Made by a program: the position numbers and the translations under genes
In this document: piece by piece, positions 48,241 to 61,970 of the stretch
Position numbering within the stretch: position 1 is the stretch's first letter
Layout: each line of letters starts with the position of its first letter
Origin: Dama dama
Lineage: Eukaryota; Chordata; Mammalia; Artiodactyla; Cervidae
NCBI RefSeq assembly: GCF_033118175.1
Contig: NW_026870965.1
Location: 806,001 to 870,000 of the forward strand
Length of the DNA stretch: 64,000 nt
Reading direction: 5' to 3'
The notes under the pieces: generated by a model
Database searches by the model: none
Told to the model about the DNA's origin: nothing
Seen by the model: the letters and a program-made list of their open reading frames with translations, nothing else

Positions 48241-50125
48241 TTCAAAAGGTGTCAAAAATATGAGGAGCATGAAACGGTCTGAAAAATAGGAGGGACATGA
48301 AGCAGTCGTCAAAAACATGAAGATCCTGAAAAGGTGTGAAAATATGAAGAGCTTCAAAAGGTGTCAATAATATGAGTAGCATGAAACGGTCTGAAAAATA
48401 GGAGGAGCATGAAGCAGTGTTGAAAAACATGAAAAGCCTGAAAAGGTGTGAAAAATATGAAGAGCTTCAAAAGGTGTCAAAAATATGAGGAGCATGAAAC
48501 GGTCTTAAAAATAGGAGGGACATGAAGCAGTCGTCAAAAACATGAAGATCCTGAAAAGGTGTGAAAATATGAAGAGCTTCAAAAGGTGTCAATAATATGA
48601 GTAGCATGAAATGGTCTGAAAAATAGGAGGAGCATGAGGCGGTGTGAAAAACATGAAGAGCCTGAAAAGGTTTGAAGTATATGAAGAGCTTCAAAAGGTG
48701 TCAAAAATATGAGGAGCATGAAACGGACTGAAAAATACGAGGAGCATGAAGAGGTGTTGAAAAAAATGAAAAGCCTGAAAAGGTGTGAAAAATATGACGA
48801 GCTTCAAAAGGTGTCAAAAATATGAGGAGCATGAAACGGTCTGAAAAATAGGAGCAGCATGAAGCTGTGGTCAAAAACATGAAGAGCCTGAAAATGTGTG
48901 AAAAATATAAAGAGCTTCAAGGGAGTCAAAAATATGAGGAGCATGAAACGGTCTGAAAAATAGGAAGAGCATGAAGCGGTGTTGAACAACATGAAAAGCC
49001 TGAAAAGGTTTGAAGTATATGAAGAGCATCAACGTGTCAAAAATATGAGGAGCATGAAACGGTCTAAAAAATACGAGGAGCATGAAGCAGTGTTGAAAAA
49101 CATGAAAAGCTTATAAAGGTGTGAAAAATATGAAGAGCTTCAAAAGGTGTCAAAAATATGAGGAGCATGAAATAGCCTGAAAAATAGGATGAGCATGATA
49201 CGCCTTTGAAAAAGATGAATAGCATGAAAAGGTGTGAAAACTATGAAGAGCTTCAAAAGGTGTCAAAAATATGAGAAGTATGAAACGACTGAAAAATAGG
49301 AGGAGCATGAAGCGGTGTTGAAAAACATGAAAAGCCTGAAAAGGTTTGAAATATATGAAGAGCTTCAAAAGTGTCAAAAATATGAGGAGCATGAAACGGT
49401 CTAAAAAATACGGGGAGCATGAAACAGTGTTGAAAAACATGAAAAGCCTGAAAAGGTGTGAAAAATATGAAGAGCTTCAAAAGGTCTCAAAAATATGAGG
49501 AACATGAAATGGTCTGAAAAATAGGAGGTGCATGAAGCGGTTTTGAAAAACATGTAGAGCCTGAAAAGGTGTGAAAAATATAAAGAGCTTCAAGGGAGTC
49601 AAAAATATGAGGAGCATGAAACGGTCTGAAAAATAGGAAGAGCATGAAGCGGTGTTGAAAAACTTGAAGAGCCTGAAAAGGTGTGAAAAATATGAAGAGC
49701 TTCAAAAGGTGTCAAAAATATGAGGAGCATGAAACAGCCTGAAAATTGGAAGAGCATGAAACGGTTTTGAAAAGGATGAAGAGCATGAAAAGTTGTGAAA
49801 AATATGAAGAGCTTCAAAAGGTGTCAAAAATATGAGGAGCATGAAACAGCCTCAAAAATAGGAAGAGCATGTTACGGTTTTGAAAAAGATGAATAGCATG
49901 AAAAGGTGTGAAAATTATGAAGAGCTTCAAAAGGTGTCAAAATATGAGAAGTATGAAACGACTGAAAAATAGGAGGAGCATGAAGCGGTGTTGAAAAACA
50001 TGAAAAGCCTGAAAAGGTTTGAAATATATGAAGAGCTTCAAACGTGTCAAAAATATGAGGAGCATGAAACGGACTAAAAAATACGAGGAGCATGAAGAGG
50101 TGTTGAAAAACATGAAAAGCCTGAA

Positions 50126-52375
50126 AAGGTGTGAAAAATATGAAGAGCTTCAAAAGGTGTGAAAAATATGAGGAGCATGAAAAGGTCTGAAAAATATGAG
50201 TAGCATGAAGCGGTGTTCAAAAACATGAAGAGCCTGAAAAGGTGTGAAAAATATGAAGAGCTTCAAATTGTGTCAAGTATATGAGGAGCATGAAACGGTC
50301 TGAAAAATAGGAGGAGCATGAAACGGTCTGAAAAATAAGAGTAGCATGAAGCGGTGTTCAAAAACATGAAGATCCTGAAAATGTGTGAAAATATGAAGAG
50401 CTTCAAAAGGTGTCAAAAATATGAGGAGCATGAAACGGTCTGAAATATAGGAGGAGCATGAAGTGGTGCTCAAAAACATGAAGAGCCTGAAAAGGTGTGA
50501 AAAATATGAAGAGCTTCAAAAGGTGTCAAAAATATGAGGAGCATGAAACGGTCTGAAAAATAGGAGCAGCATGAAGCGGTGGTCAAAAACATGAAGAGCC
50601 AGAAAAGGTGTGAAAAATATGAAGAGCTTCAAAATGTGTCAAAAATATGAGGAGCATGAAACAGTCTGTAATATAGGAGGAGCATGAAGCGGTGTTGAAA
50701 ACATGAAGAGCCTGAAAAGGTGTGAAAAATATGAAGAGCTTCAAAAGGTGTCAAAAATCTGAGGAGCATGAAACGGTCTGAAAAATAGGAGGAGCATGAA
50801 GCGGTGTTGAAAACATGAAGAGCCTGAAAAGGTGTGAAAAATATGAAGAGCTTCAAAAGGTGTCAAAACTATGAGGAGCATGAAACAGCCTGAAAATTGG
50901 AAGAGCAGAAATGGTTCTGAAAAAGATGAAGAGCATGAAAAGGTGTGAAAAATATGAAGAGCTTCAAAAGGTTTCAAAAATATGAGAAGCATGAAACGAT
51001 TGAAAAATAGGAGGAGCATGAAGAGGTGTTGAAAAACATGAAGATCCTGAAAAGGTGTGGAAAATATGAAGAACTTCAAAACGTGTCAAAAATATGAGGA
51101 GCATGAAACATTCTGAAAAATAGGAGGAGAATGAAGTGGTGGCCAAAAACATGAAGAGCATGAAAATGTGTGAAAAATATGAACAGCTTCAAAAGGTGTC
51201 AAAAACATGTGGAGCATAAAACGGTCTGGAAAATAGGAGGAGCATGAAGCGGTGTTCAAAAATATGAAGAGCCTGAAAAGGTGTGAAAAATATGAAGAGC
51301 TACACGGGTGTCAAAAATATCAGGAGCATGAAACGGTTTGAAAAATAACAAGAGCATGAAGCGGTGTTGAAAAATATGAAGAGACTGAAAAGAAGTGAAA
51401 AATATGAAGAGCTTCAAAAGGTGTAAAGTATATGAGGAGCATGAAACGGTCTGAAAAATACGAGGAGCATGAAACGGTCTGAAAAATAGGAGGAGCATCA
51501 AACGGTGTTGAAAAACATGAAGAGCCTCAAAAGGTGTGAAAAATAGGAGGAGTTTCAAAAGGTGTCAAAAATATGGGGAACATGAAACGATTTGAAAAAT
51601 AGGAGGAGAATGAAGCGGTGTTGAAAAACATGAAGAGCGTGAAAAAGTTTGAAAAATATGAAGAGCTTCAAATGGTGTGAAAAATATGAAGAGCTTCAAA
51701 AGGTGTCAAAAATGAGATGAGCATGAAACGTCTGGAAAATAGGAGGAGCATGAAGCGGTGTTCAAAAACATGAAGAGCCAGAAAAGGTGTGAAATATAGG
51801 AGGAGCTTCAAAAAGTGTCAAAAATATGAGGAGCATGAAACGGTCTGAAAAATAGGAGGAGCATGAAGTGGTTTTCAAAAACATGAAGAGCCTGAAATGG
51901 TGTGAAAAATATGAAGAGCTTCAAAAGGTGTGAAAAATATGAGGAGCATGAAAAGGTCTGAAAAATATGAGTAGCATGAAGCGGTGTTCAAAAACATGAA
52001 GAGCCTGAAAAGGTGTGAAAAATATGAAGAGCTTCAAATTGTGTCAAGTATATGAGGAGCATGAAACGGTCTGAAAAATAGGAGGAGCATTAAACGGTCT
52101 GAAAAATAAGAGTAGCATGAAGCGGTGTTCAAAACCATGAAGAGCCTGAAAAGGTGTGAAAAATATGAAGAGCTTCAAATTGTGTCAAGTATATGAGGAG
52201 CATGACATGGTCTGAAAAATAGGAGGAGCATCAAATGGTGTTGAAAAACATAAAGAGACTGAAAAGGTGAGAAAAATAGGAGGAGCTTCAAAAGGTGTCA
52301 AAATATGAGGAGCATGAAACGGTCTGAAAAATAGGAGGAGCATGAAGCGGTGTTCAAAAACATTAAGATCCTGAA
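50126..52375. repeat. 2.3-kb tandem superunit, copy 1 (2250 bp)
   Basis: First of four tandem copies. Corresponding points lie at 50161, 52411 and about 54773, and minus-strand frames recur at 50273, 52523, 54884 and 57245. The unit is about 80 monomers (20 HORs). It contains its own nested repeat: the stretch with GAAAAATATGAGTAGC and TTGTGTCAAGTATATG at 50170-50290 recurs near 51950-52050 and again at 52170-52200. Confidence 0.9.
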
Positions 52376-54736
52376 AAGGTGTGAAAAATATGAAGAGCTT
52401 CAAAAGGTGTGAAAAATATGAGGAGCATGAAAAGGTCTGAAAAATATGAGTAGCATGAAGCGGTGTTCAAAAACATGAAGAGCCTGAAAAGGTGTGAAAA
52501 ATATGAAGAGCTTCAAATTGTGTCAAGTATATGAGGAGCATGAAACGGTCTGAAAAATAGGAGGAGCATGAAACGGTCTGAAAAATAAGAGTAGCATGAA
52601 GCGGTGTTCAAAAACATGAAGATCCTGAAAATGTGTGAAAATATGAAGAGCTTCAAAAGGTGTCAAAAATATGAGGAGCATGAAACGGTCTGAAATATAG
52701 GAGGAGCATGAAGTGGTGCTCAAAAACATGAAGAGCCTGAAAAGGTGTGAAAAATATGAAGAGCTTCAAAAGGTGTCAAAAATATGAGGAGCATGAAACG
52801 GTCTGAAAAATAGGAGCAGCATGAAGCGGTGGTCAAAAACATGAAGAGCCAGAAAAGGTGTGAAAAATATGAAGAGCTTCAAAATGTGTCAAAAATATGA
52901 GGAGCATGAAACAGTCTGTAATATAGGAGGAGCATGAAGCGGTGTTGAAAACATGAAGAGCCTGAAAAGGTGTGAAAAATATGAAGAGCTTCAAAAGGTG
53001 TCAAAAATCTGAGGAGCATGAAACGGTCTGAAAAATAGGAGGAGCATGAAGCGGTGTTGAAAACATGAAGAGCCTGAAAAGGTGTGAAAAATATGAAGAG
53101 CTTCAAAAGGTGTCAAAACTATGAGGAGCATGAAACAGCCTGAAAATTGGAAGAGCAGAAATGGTTCTGAAAAAGATGAAGAGCATGAAAAGGTGTGAAA
53201 AATATGAAGAGCTTCAAAAGGTTTCAAAAATATGAGAAGCATGAAACGATTGAAAAATAGGAGGAGCATGAAGAGGTGTTGAAAAACATGAAGATCCTGA
53301 AAAGGTGTGGAAAATATGAAGAACTTCAAAACGTGTCAAAAATATGAGGAGCATGAAACATTCTGAAAAATAGGAGGAGAATGAAGTGGTGGCCAAAAAC
53401 ATGAAGAGCATGAAAATGTGTGAAAAATATGAACAGCTTCAAAAGGTGTCAAAAACATGTGGAGCATAAAACGGTCTGGAAAATAGGAGGAGCATGAAGC
53501 GGTGTTCAAAAATATGAAGAGCCTGAAAAGGTGTGAAAAATATGAAGAGCTACACGGGTGTCAAAAATATCAGGAGCATGAAACGGTTTGAAAAATAACA
53601 AGAGCATGAAGCGGTGTTGAAAAATATGAAGAGACTGAAAAGAAGTGAAAAATATGAAGAGCTTCAAAAGGTGTAAAGTATATGAGGAGCATGAAACGGT
53701 CTGAAAAATACGAGGAGCATGAAACGGTCTGAAAAATAGGAGGAGCATCAAACGGTGTTGAAAAACATGAAGAGCCTCAAAAGGTGTGAAAAATAGGAGG
53801 AGTTTCAAAAGGTGTCAAAAATATGGGGAACATGAAACGATTTGAAAAATAGGAGGAGAATGAAGCGGTGTTGAAAAACATGAAGAGCGTGAAAAAGTTT
53901 GAAAAATATGAAGAGCTTCAAATGGTGTGAAAAATATGAAGAGCTTCAAAAGGTGTCAAAAATGAGATGAGCATGAAACGTCTGGAAAATAGGAGGAGCA
54001 TGAAGCGGTGTTCAAAAACATGAAGAGCCAGAAAAGGTGTGAAATATAGGAGGAGCTTCAAAAAGTGTCAAAAATATGAGGAGCATGAAACGGTCTGAAA
54101 AATAGGAGGAGCATGAAGTGGTTTTCAAAAACATGAAGAGCCTGAAATGGTGTGAAAAATATGAAGAGCTTCAAAAGGTGTGAAAAATATGAGGAGCATG
54201 AAAAGGTCTGAAAAATATGAGTAGCATGAAGCGGTGTTCAAAAACATGAAGAGCCTGAAAAGGTGTGAAAAATATGAAGAGCTTCAAATTGTGTCAAGTA
54301 TATGAGGAGCATGAAACGGTCTGAAAAATAGGAGGAGCATTAAACGGTCTGAAAAATAAGAGTAGCATGAAGCGGTGTTCAAAACCATGAAGAGCCTGAA
54401 AAGGTGTGAAAAATATGAAGAGCTTCAAATTGTGTCAAGTATATGAGGAGCATGACATGGTCTGAAAAATAGGAGGAGCATCAAATGGTGTTGAAAAACA
54501 TAAAGAGACTGAAAAGGTGAGAAAAATAGTAGGAGCTTCAAAAGGTGTCAAAATATGAGGAGCATGAAACGGTCTGAAAAACAGGAGGAGCATGAAGTGC
54601 TGTTCAAAAACATGAAGAGCCTGAAAAGGTGTGAAAAATATGAAGAGCTTCAAAAGGTGTGAAAAATATGAGGAGCATGAAATGGTCTGAAAAATAGGAG
54701 TAGCATGAAGCGGTGTTCAAAAACATTAAGATCCTG
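52376..54736. repeat. 2.3-kb tandem superunit, copy 2 (2361 bp)
   Basis: Nearly identical to copy 1 until about 54530, then longer by about 111 bp (one HOR) near its right end. It carries changes (ATAGTAGGAGC, AACAGGAGGAGC, GAAGTGCTGTTC) that it shares with copy 3 and not with copy 1. Confidence 0.9.
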
Positions 54737-57097
54737 AAAAGGTGTGAAAAATATGAAGAGCTTCAAAAGGTGTGAAAAATATGAGGAGCATGAAACGGTC
54801 TGAAAAATATGAGTAGCATGAAGCGGTGTTCAAAAACATGAAGCCTGAAAAGGTGTGAAAAATATGAAGAGCTTCAAATTGTGTCAAGTATATGAGGAGC
54901 ATGAAACGGTCTGAAAAATAGGAGGAGCATTAAACGGTCTGAAAAATAAGAGTAGCATGAAGCGGTGTTCAAAAACATGAAGATCCTGAAAATGTGTGAA
55001 AATATGAAGAGCTTCAAAAGGTGTTAAAAATATGAGGAGCATGAAACGGTCTGAAATATAGGAGGAGCATGAAGTGGTGCTCAAAAACATGAAGAGCCTG
55101 AAAAGGTGTGAAAAATATGAAGAGCTTCAAAAGGTGTCAAAAATATGAGGAGAATGAAACGGTCTGAAAAATAGGAGCAGCATGAAGCGGTGGTCAAAAA
55201 CATGAAGAGCCGGAAAAGGTGTGAAAAATATGAAGAGCTTCAAAATGTGTCAAAAATATGAGGAGCATGAAACAGTCTGTAATATAGGAGGAGCATGAAG
55301 CGGTGTTGAAAATATGAAGAGCCTGAAAAGGTGTGAAAAATATGAAGAGCTTCAAAAGGTGTCAAAAATCTGAGGAGCATGAAACGGTCTGAAAAATAGG
55401 AGGAGCATGAAGCGGTGTTGAAAACATGAAGAGCCTGAAAAGGTGTGAAAAATATGAAGAGCTTCAAAAGGTGTCAAAATTATGAGGAGCATGAAACAGC
55501 CTGAAAATTGGAAGAGCAGAAATGGTTCTGAAAAAGATGAAGAGCATGAAAAGGTGTGAAAAATATGAAGAGCTTCAAAAGGTTTCAAAAATATGAGAAG
55601 CATGAAACGATTGAAAAATAGGAGGAGCATGAAGAGGTGTTGAAAAACATGAAGATCCTGAAAAGGTGTGGAAAATATGAAGAACTTCAAAACGTGTCAA
55701 AAATATGAGGAGCATGAAACATTCTGAAAAATAGGAGGAGAATGAAGTGGTGGCCAAAAACATGAAGAGCATGAAAATGTGTGAAAAATATGAACAGCTT
55801 CAAAAGGTGTCAAAAACATGTGGAGCATAAAACGGTCTGGAAAATAGGAGGAGCATGAAGCGGTGTTCAAAAATATGAAGAGCCTGAAAAGGTGTGAAAA
55901 ATATGAAGAGCTACACGGGTGTCAAAAATATCAGGAGCATGAAACGGTTTGAAAAATAACAAGAGCATGAAGCGGTGTTGAAAAATATGAAGAGACTGAA
56001 AAGAAGTGAAAAATATGAAGAGCTTCAAAAGGTGTAAAGTATATGAGGAGCATGAAACGGTCTGAAAAATACGAGGAGCATGAAACGGTCTGAAAAATAG
56101 GAGGAGCATCAAACGGTGTTGAAAAACATGAAGAGCCTCAAAAGGTGTGAAAAATAGGAGGAGTTTCAAAAGGTGTCAAAAATATGGGGAACATGAAACG
56201 ATTTGAAAAATAGGAGGAGAATGAAGCGGTGTTGAAAAACATGAAGAGCGTGAAAAAGTTTGAAAAATATGAAGAGCTTCAAATGGTGTGAAAAATATGA
56301 AGAGCTTCAAAAGGTGTCAAAAATGAGATGAGCATGAAACGTCTGGAAAATAGGAGGAGCATGAAGCGGTGTTCAAAAACATGAAGAGCCAGAAAAGGTG
56401 TGAAATATAGGAGGAGCTTCAAAAAGTGTCAAAAATATGAGGAGCATGAAACGGTCTGAAAAATAGGAGGAGCATGAAGTGGTTTTCAAAAACATGAAGA
56501 GCCTGAAATGGTGTGAAAAATATGAAGAGCTTCAAAAGGTGTGAAAAATATGAGGAGCATGAAAAGGTCTGAAAAATATGAGTAGCATGAAGCGGTGTTC
56601 AAAAACATGAAGAGCCTGAAAAGGTGTGAAAAATATGAAGAGCTTCAAATTGTGTCAAGTATATGAGGAGCATGAAACGGTCTGAAAAATAGGAGGAGCA
56701 TTAAACGGTCTGAAAAATAAGAGTAGCATGAAGCGGTGTTCAAAACCATGAAGAGCCTGAAAAGGTGTGAAAAATATGAAGAGCTTCAAATTGTGTCAAG
56801 TATATGAGGAGCATGACATGGTCTGAAAAATAGGAGGAGCATCAAATGGTGTTGAAAAACATAAAGAGACTGAAAAGGTGAGAAAAATAGTAGGAGCTTC
56901 AAAAGGTGTCAAAATATGAGGAGCATGAAACGGTCTGAAAAACAGGAGGAGCATGAAGTGCTGTTCAAAAACATGAAGAGCCTGAAAAGGTGTGAAAAAT
57001 ATGAAGAGCTTCAAAAGGTGTGAAAAATATGAGGAGCATGAAATGGTCTGAAAAATAGGAGTAGCATGAAGCGGTGTTCAAAAACATTAAGATCCTG
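54737..57097. repeat. 2.3-kb tandem superunit, copy 3 (2361 bp)
   Basis: Same length as copy 2. It has a 3-bp loss at 54841 (AACATGAAGCCTG in place of AACATGAAGAGCCTG), shared with copy 4 at about 57200, and GTGTTAAAAATATG at about 55023, also shared with copy 4. I could not see differences between copies 3 and 4 in the lines I compared. Confidence 0.9.
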
Positions 57098-58395
57098 AAA
57101 AGGTGTGAAAAATATGAAGAGCTTCAAAAGGTGTGAAAAATATGAGGAGCATGAAACGGTCTGAAAAATATGAGTAGCATGAAGCGGTGTTCAAAAACAT
57201 GAAGCCTGAAAAGGTGTGAAAAATATGAAGAGCTTCAAATTGTGTCAAGTATATGAGGAGCATGAAACGGTCTGAAAAATAGGAGGAGCATTAAACGGTC
57301 TGAAAAATAAGAGTAGCATGAAGCGGTGTTCAAAAACATGAAGATCCTGAAAATGTGTGAAAATATGAAGAGCTTCAAAAGGTGTTAAAAATATGAGGAG
57401 CATGAAACGGTCTGAAATATAGGAGGAGCATGAAGTGGTGCTCAAAAACATGAAGAGCCTGAAAAGGTGTGAAAAATATGAAGAGCTTCAAAAGGTGTCA
57501 AAAATATGAGGAGAATGAAACGGTCTGAAAAATAGGAGCAGCATGAAGCGGTGGTCAAAAACATGAAGAGCCGGAAAAGGTGTGAAAAATATGAAGAGCT
57601 TCAAAATGTGTCAAAAATATGAGGAGCATGAAACAGTCTGTAATATAGGAGGAGCATGAAGCGGTGTTGAAAATATGAAGAGCCTGAAAAGGTGTGAAAA
57701 ATATGAAGAGCTTCAAAAGGTGTCAAAAATCTGAGGAGCATGAAACGGTCTGAAAAATAGGAGGAGCATGAAGCGGTGTTGAAAACATGAAGAGCCTGAA
57801 AAGGTGTGAAAAATATGAAGAGCTTCAAAAGGTGTCAAAATTATGAGGAGCATGAAACAGCCTGAAAATTGGAAGAGCAGAAATGGTTCTGAAAAAGATG
57901 AAGAGCATGAAAAGGTGTGAAAAATATGAAGAGCTTCAAAAGGTTTCAAAAATATGAGAAGCATGAAACGATTGAAAAATAGGAGGAGCATGAAGAGGTG
58001 TTGAAAAACATGAAGATCCTGAAAAGGTGTGGAAAATATGAAGAACTTCAAAACGTGTCAAAAATATGAGGAGCATGAAACATTCTGAAAAATAGGAGGA
58101 GAATGAAGTGGTGGCCAAAAACATGAAGAGCATGAAAATGTGTGAAAAATATGAACAGCTTCAAAAGGTGTCAAAAACATGTGGAGCATAAAACGGTCTG
58201 GAAAATAGGAGGAGCATGAAGCGGTGTTCAAAAATATGAAGAGCCTGAAAAGGTGTGAAAAATATGAAGAGCTACACGGGTGTCAAAAATATCAGGAGCA
58301 TGAAACGGTTTGAAAAATAACAAGAGCATGAAGCGGTGTTGAAAAATATGAAGAGACTGAAAAGAAGTGAAAAATATGAAGAGCTTCAAAAGGTG
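57098..58395. repeat. 2.3-kb tandem superunit, copy 4 (partial, ~1.3 kb)
   Basis: Follows copy 3 until AAGAAGTGAAAAATATGAAG at about 58365 and leaves the unit near 58395, where GGTGTCAAAAATATGAGG replaces GGTGTAAAGTATATGAGG. Beyond it the ordinary HOR array resumes. Confidence 0.88.
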
Positions 58396-58839
58396 TCAAA
58401 AATATGAGGAGCATGAAACAGCCTGAAAATTGGAAGAGCATGAAACGGTTTTGAAAAAGATGAAGAGCATGAAAATGTGTGCAAAATATGAAGAGCTTCA
58501 AAAGGTGTCAACAATATGAGAAGCATGAAACGACTGAAAAATAGGAGGAGCATGAAGAGGTGTTGAAAAACATGAAGAGCCTGAAAAGCTGTGAAAAATA
58601 TGAAGAGCTTCAAAAGGTGGGAAAAATATGAGGTGCATGAAACGACTGAAAAATAGGAGCAGCATGAAGCGGTGGCCAAAAACATGAAGAGCATGAAAAT
58701 GAGTGAAAAATATGAACAGCTTCAAAAGGTGTCAAAAACATGTGGAGCATGAAACGGTCTAGAAAATAGGAGGAGCATGAAGCGGTGTTGAAAAACCTGA
58801 AGAGCCTGAAAAGGTGTGAAAAATATGAAGAGCTTCAAA

Positions 58840-60420
58840 ATGTGTGAAAAATATGAGGAGCAGGATACGGTCTGAAAAATAGGAGGAGCATGAAGCGGTT
58901 TTCAAAAACATGAAGAGCTTGGAAAGGTGTAAAAAATATGAAGAGCTACAAAAGGTGTCAAAAATATGAGGAGCATGAAGTGGTTTTAAAAAAGATGAAG
59001 AACATGAAAAGGTGTGAAAAATATGAAGAGCTTCAAAAGGTGTCAAAAATATGAGAAACATGAAACGACTGAAAAATAAGAGGAGCATGAAAGGGTGTTG
59101 AAAAACATGAAGAGCCTGAAAATGGGTGAAATATATGAAGAGCTTCAAAAGTTGGCAAAAATATGAGGAGCATGAAATGGTCTGAAGATAGGAAGAGCAT
59201 GAAGCGGTGTTGAAAACATGAAGGGCCTGAGAAGGTGTGAAATATATGAAGAGATTCAAAAGGTGTCAAAAATATGAGGAGCATGAAACGGTCTGAAAAA
59301 TAGGAGCAGCATGAAGCGGTGGCCAAAAACATGAACAGCATGAAAAGGTGTGAATTATATCAAGAGCTTCAAAAGGTGTCTATATTATGAGCAGCATGAA
59401 ACGGAATGCAAAATACGAGGAGCATGAAGCCCAGTTGAAAAACATGAAGAGCCTGAAGAGGTGTGAAATATATGAAGAGCTTCAAACGTGTCAAAAATAT
59501 GAGGAGCCTGAAACAGTCTGAAAAATAGGATGAGCATGAAACGGTTTTGAAAAAGATGAAGAGCCTGAAAATGTGTGAAAAATATGAAGAGCTTAAAAAG
59601 GTGTCAAAAATATGAGGAGCATGAAACGGTGTGAAAAATAGGAGGAGAACGAAGCGGTGTTTATAAACATGAAGAGCCTGAAAAGGTGTGAAAAACATGA
59701 AGAGCTACAAAAAGTGTCAAAATTTTGAGGAGCATAAAACTGTCTGAAAAATAGGAGGAGCATGAAACAGTCGTCAAAAACATGAAGATCCTGAAAAGGT
59801 GTGAAAAATATGAAGAGCTTCAAAAGGTGTCAAAATTATGAGGAGCATGTAACAGTCTGAAAAATAGGAGGAGAATGAAGCGGTGTTTATAAACATGAAG
59901 AGCCTGAAAAGGTGTGAAAAACATGAAGAGCTTCAAAAAGTGTCAAAAATATGAGGAGCATAAAACTGTCTGAAAAAAAGGAGGAGCATGAAGCGGGGGT
60001 CAAAAACATGAAGAGCATGAAAAGGTGTGAAAAATATGAAGAGTTCCCAAAGATGTCAAAAATATGTGGAGCATGAAACGGACTGGAAAATAGGAGGAAC
60101 ATGAAGCGGTGTTCAAAAATATGAAGAGCCTGAAAAGGTGTGAAAAATATGAAGAGCTTCAAAAGGTGTGAAAAATATGAGGTGCATGAAACGGTCTGAA
60201 ATATAGGAGGAGCATGAAACGGTGTTGAAAAACATGAAGAGCATGAAAAGGTGTGAAATATATGAAGAGCTACAAAAGGTGTCAACATTATAAGAAGCAT
60301 GAAACGACTGAAAAGTAGGAGGAGCATGAAGCGGTGTTGAAAAACATGAAGAGCCTGAAAAGGTGTGAAATATATGAAGAGCTTCAAAGGTGTCGAAAAT
60401 ATGAGGAGCATGAAACTTTG
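58840..60420. repeat. Dispersed segmental copy d2 (partner 45460-46620)
   Basis: Partner of 45460-46620. It lies immediately right of the 2.3-kb tandem cluster and contains about 400 bp not present at the matching point of the partner. Confidence 0.75.
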
Positions 60421-61180
60421 TGAAAAATAGGAGGAGCAGGAAGCGGTGTTTGAAAACATAAAGAGCCTGAAGAGATGTGAAAAATATAAAGAGCTTCAAA
60501 ACGTGTCAAAAATATGAGGAGCATGAATCGGTCTTAAAAATAAGAGGAGCATGAAGCGGTGTTGAAAACATGAAGAGCCTGAAAAGGTATGAAAAATATG
60601 AAGAGCTTCAAAAGGTGTCAAAAATATGAGAATCATGAAACGACTGAAATATAGGAGGAGCATGAAGAGGTGTTGAAAAACATGGAGAGCCTGAAAAGGT
60701 GTGAAATATATAAAGAGCTTCAAAAGCTGTCAAAAATATGAGGAGCATGAAACGGTCAGAAAAATAGGAGGAGCATGAAGCGGTGTTGAAAACATGAAGA
60801 GCCTGAAAAGGTGTGAAAAATATGAAGAGCTTCAAAAGGTGTCAAAACTATGAGGAGCATGAAACAGCCTGAAAATTGGAAGAGCAGAAATGGTTCTGAA
60901 AAAGATGAAGAGCATGAAAAGGTGTGAAAAATATGAAGAGCTTCAAAAGGTGTGAAAAATATGAGGTGCATGAAATGGTCTGAAAAATAGGAGGAGCATG
61001 AAACGGTGTTGAAAAACATGAAGAGCCTTAAAAGGTGTGAAAAATATCAAGAGCTTCAAAACGTGTCAAAAATATGAGGAGCATGAAACGGTCTGAAAAA
61101 TAGGAGGAACATGAAGTGGTGTTCAAAAACATTAAGATCCTGAAAAGGTGTGAAAAATATGAAGAGCTTCAAAAGGTGTC

Positions 61181-61400
61181 AAATATATGAGGAGCATGAA
61201 ACGGTCTGAAAAATAGGAGGAGCATGAAACGGTCTGAAAAATAGGAGGAGCATGAAACGGTGTTTAAAAACATGAAGAGCCTGAAAAGGTGTGAAAAATA
61301 TGAGGAGCATGAAACGGTCTGAAAAATAGGAGGAGCATGAAACGGTCTGAAAAATAGGAGGAGCATGAAACGGTCTGAAAAATAGGAGGAGCATGAAACG
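61181..61400. repeat. Runs of type-A monomer: HOR broken into 28-bp amplification
   Basis: The type-A monomer (GAGGAGCATGAAACGG followed by TCTGAAAAATAG) is repeated consecutively: two or more copies at about 61190-61260 and three or more at about 61303-61400. One C monomer and a partial B lie between. This is recent single-monomer amplification inside HOR DNA. Confidence 0.85.
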
Positions 61401-61520
61401 GTGTTGAAAAACATGAATAGCCTGAAAAGGTGTGAAATATATGAAGAGCTGCAAAACGTGTCAAAAATATGAGGCGCATAAAACGGTCGGAAACATAGGA
61501 GGAGCATGAAGCAGTGTTGA

Positions 61521-61970
61521 AAAACATGAAGAGCCTGAAAAGGTGTGAAAAATATGAAGAGCTTGAAAAGGTGTCAAAATATGTGGAGCATGAAACGGCC
61601 TGAAAAATAGGAGGAGCATGAAGGGGTCCTCAAACACATGAAGAGACTGAAAAGGTGTGAAATAGATGAAGAGCTTCAAAAGATGTGAAATACATGAGGA
61701 GCATGAAACGTTCTGAAAAATAGGAGGAGCATGAAGCATTCGTCAAAAACATGAAGAGCCTGAAAAGGTGTGAAAAATATGAAGAGCTTGAAAAGGTGTC
61801 AAAATATGTGGAGCATGAAACGGCCTGAAAAATAGGAGGAGCATGAAGCGGTCCTCAAACACATGAAGAGACTGAAAAGGTGTGAAATAGATGAAGAGCT
61901 TCAAAAGGTGTGAAATACATGAGGAGCATGAAACGTTCTGAAAAATAGGAGGAGCATGAAGCATTCGTCA
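61521..61970. repeat. 225-bp tandem duplication (2 HORs)
   Basis: 61521-61745 is repeated as 61746-61970. Shared words are AAAATATGTGGAGCATG, GGCCTGAAAAATAGG, GTCCTCAAACACATG and GAAATAGATGAAG. The repeat length of 225 bp is close to 2 x 113. Confidence 0.86.

Noticed and set aside
61461..61964. Short similar minus-strand frames as a small gene family
   Set aside because: They are the two halves of a 225-bp satellite duplication and share only repeat-derived sequence.
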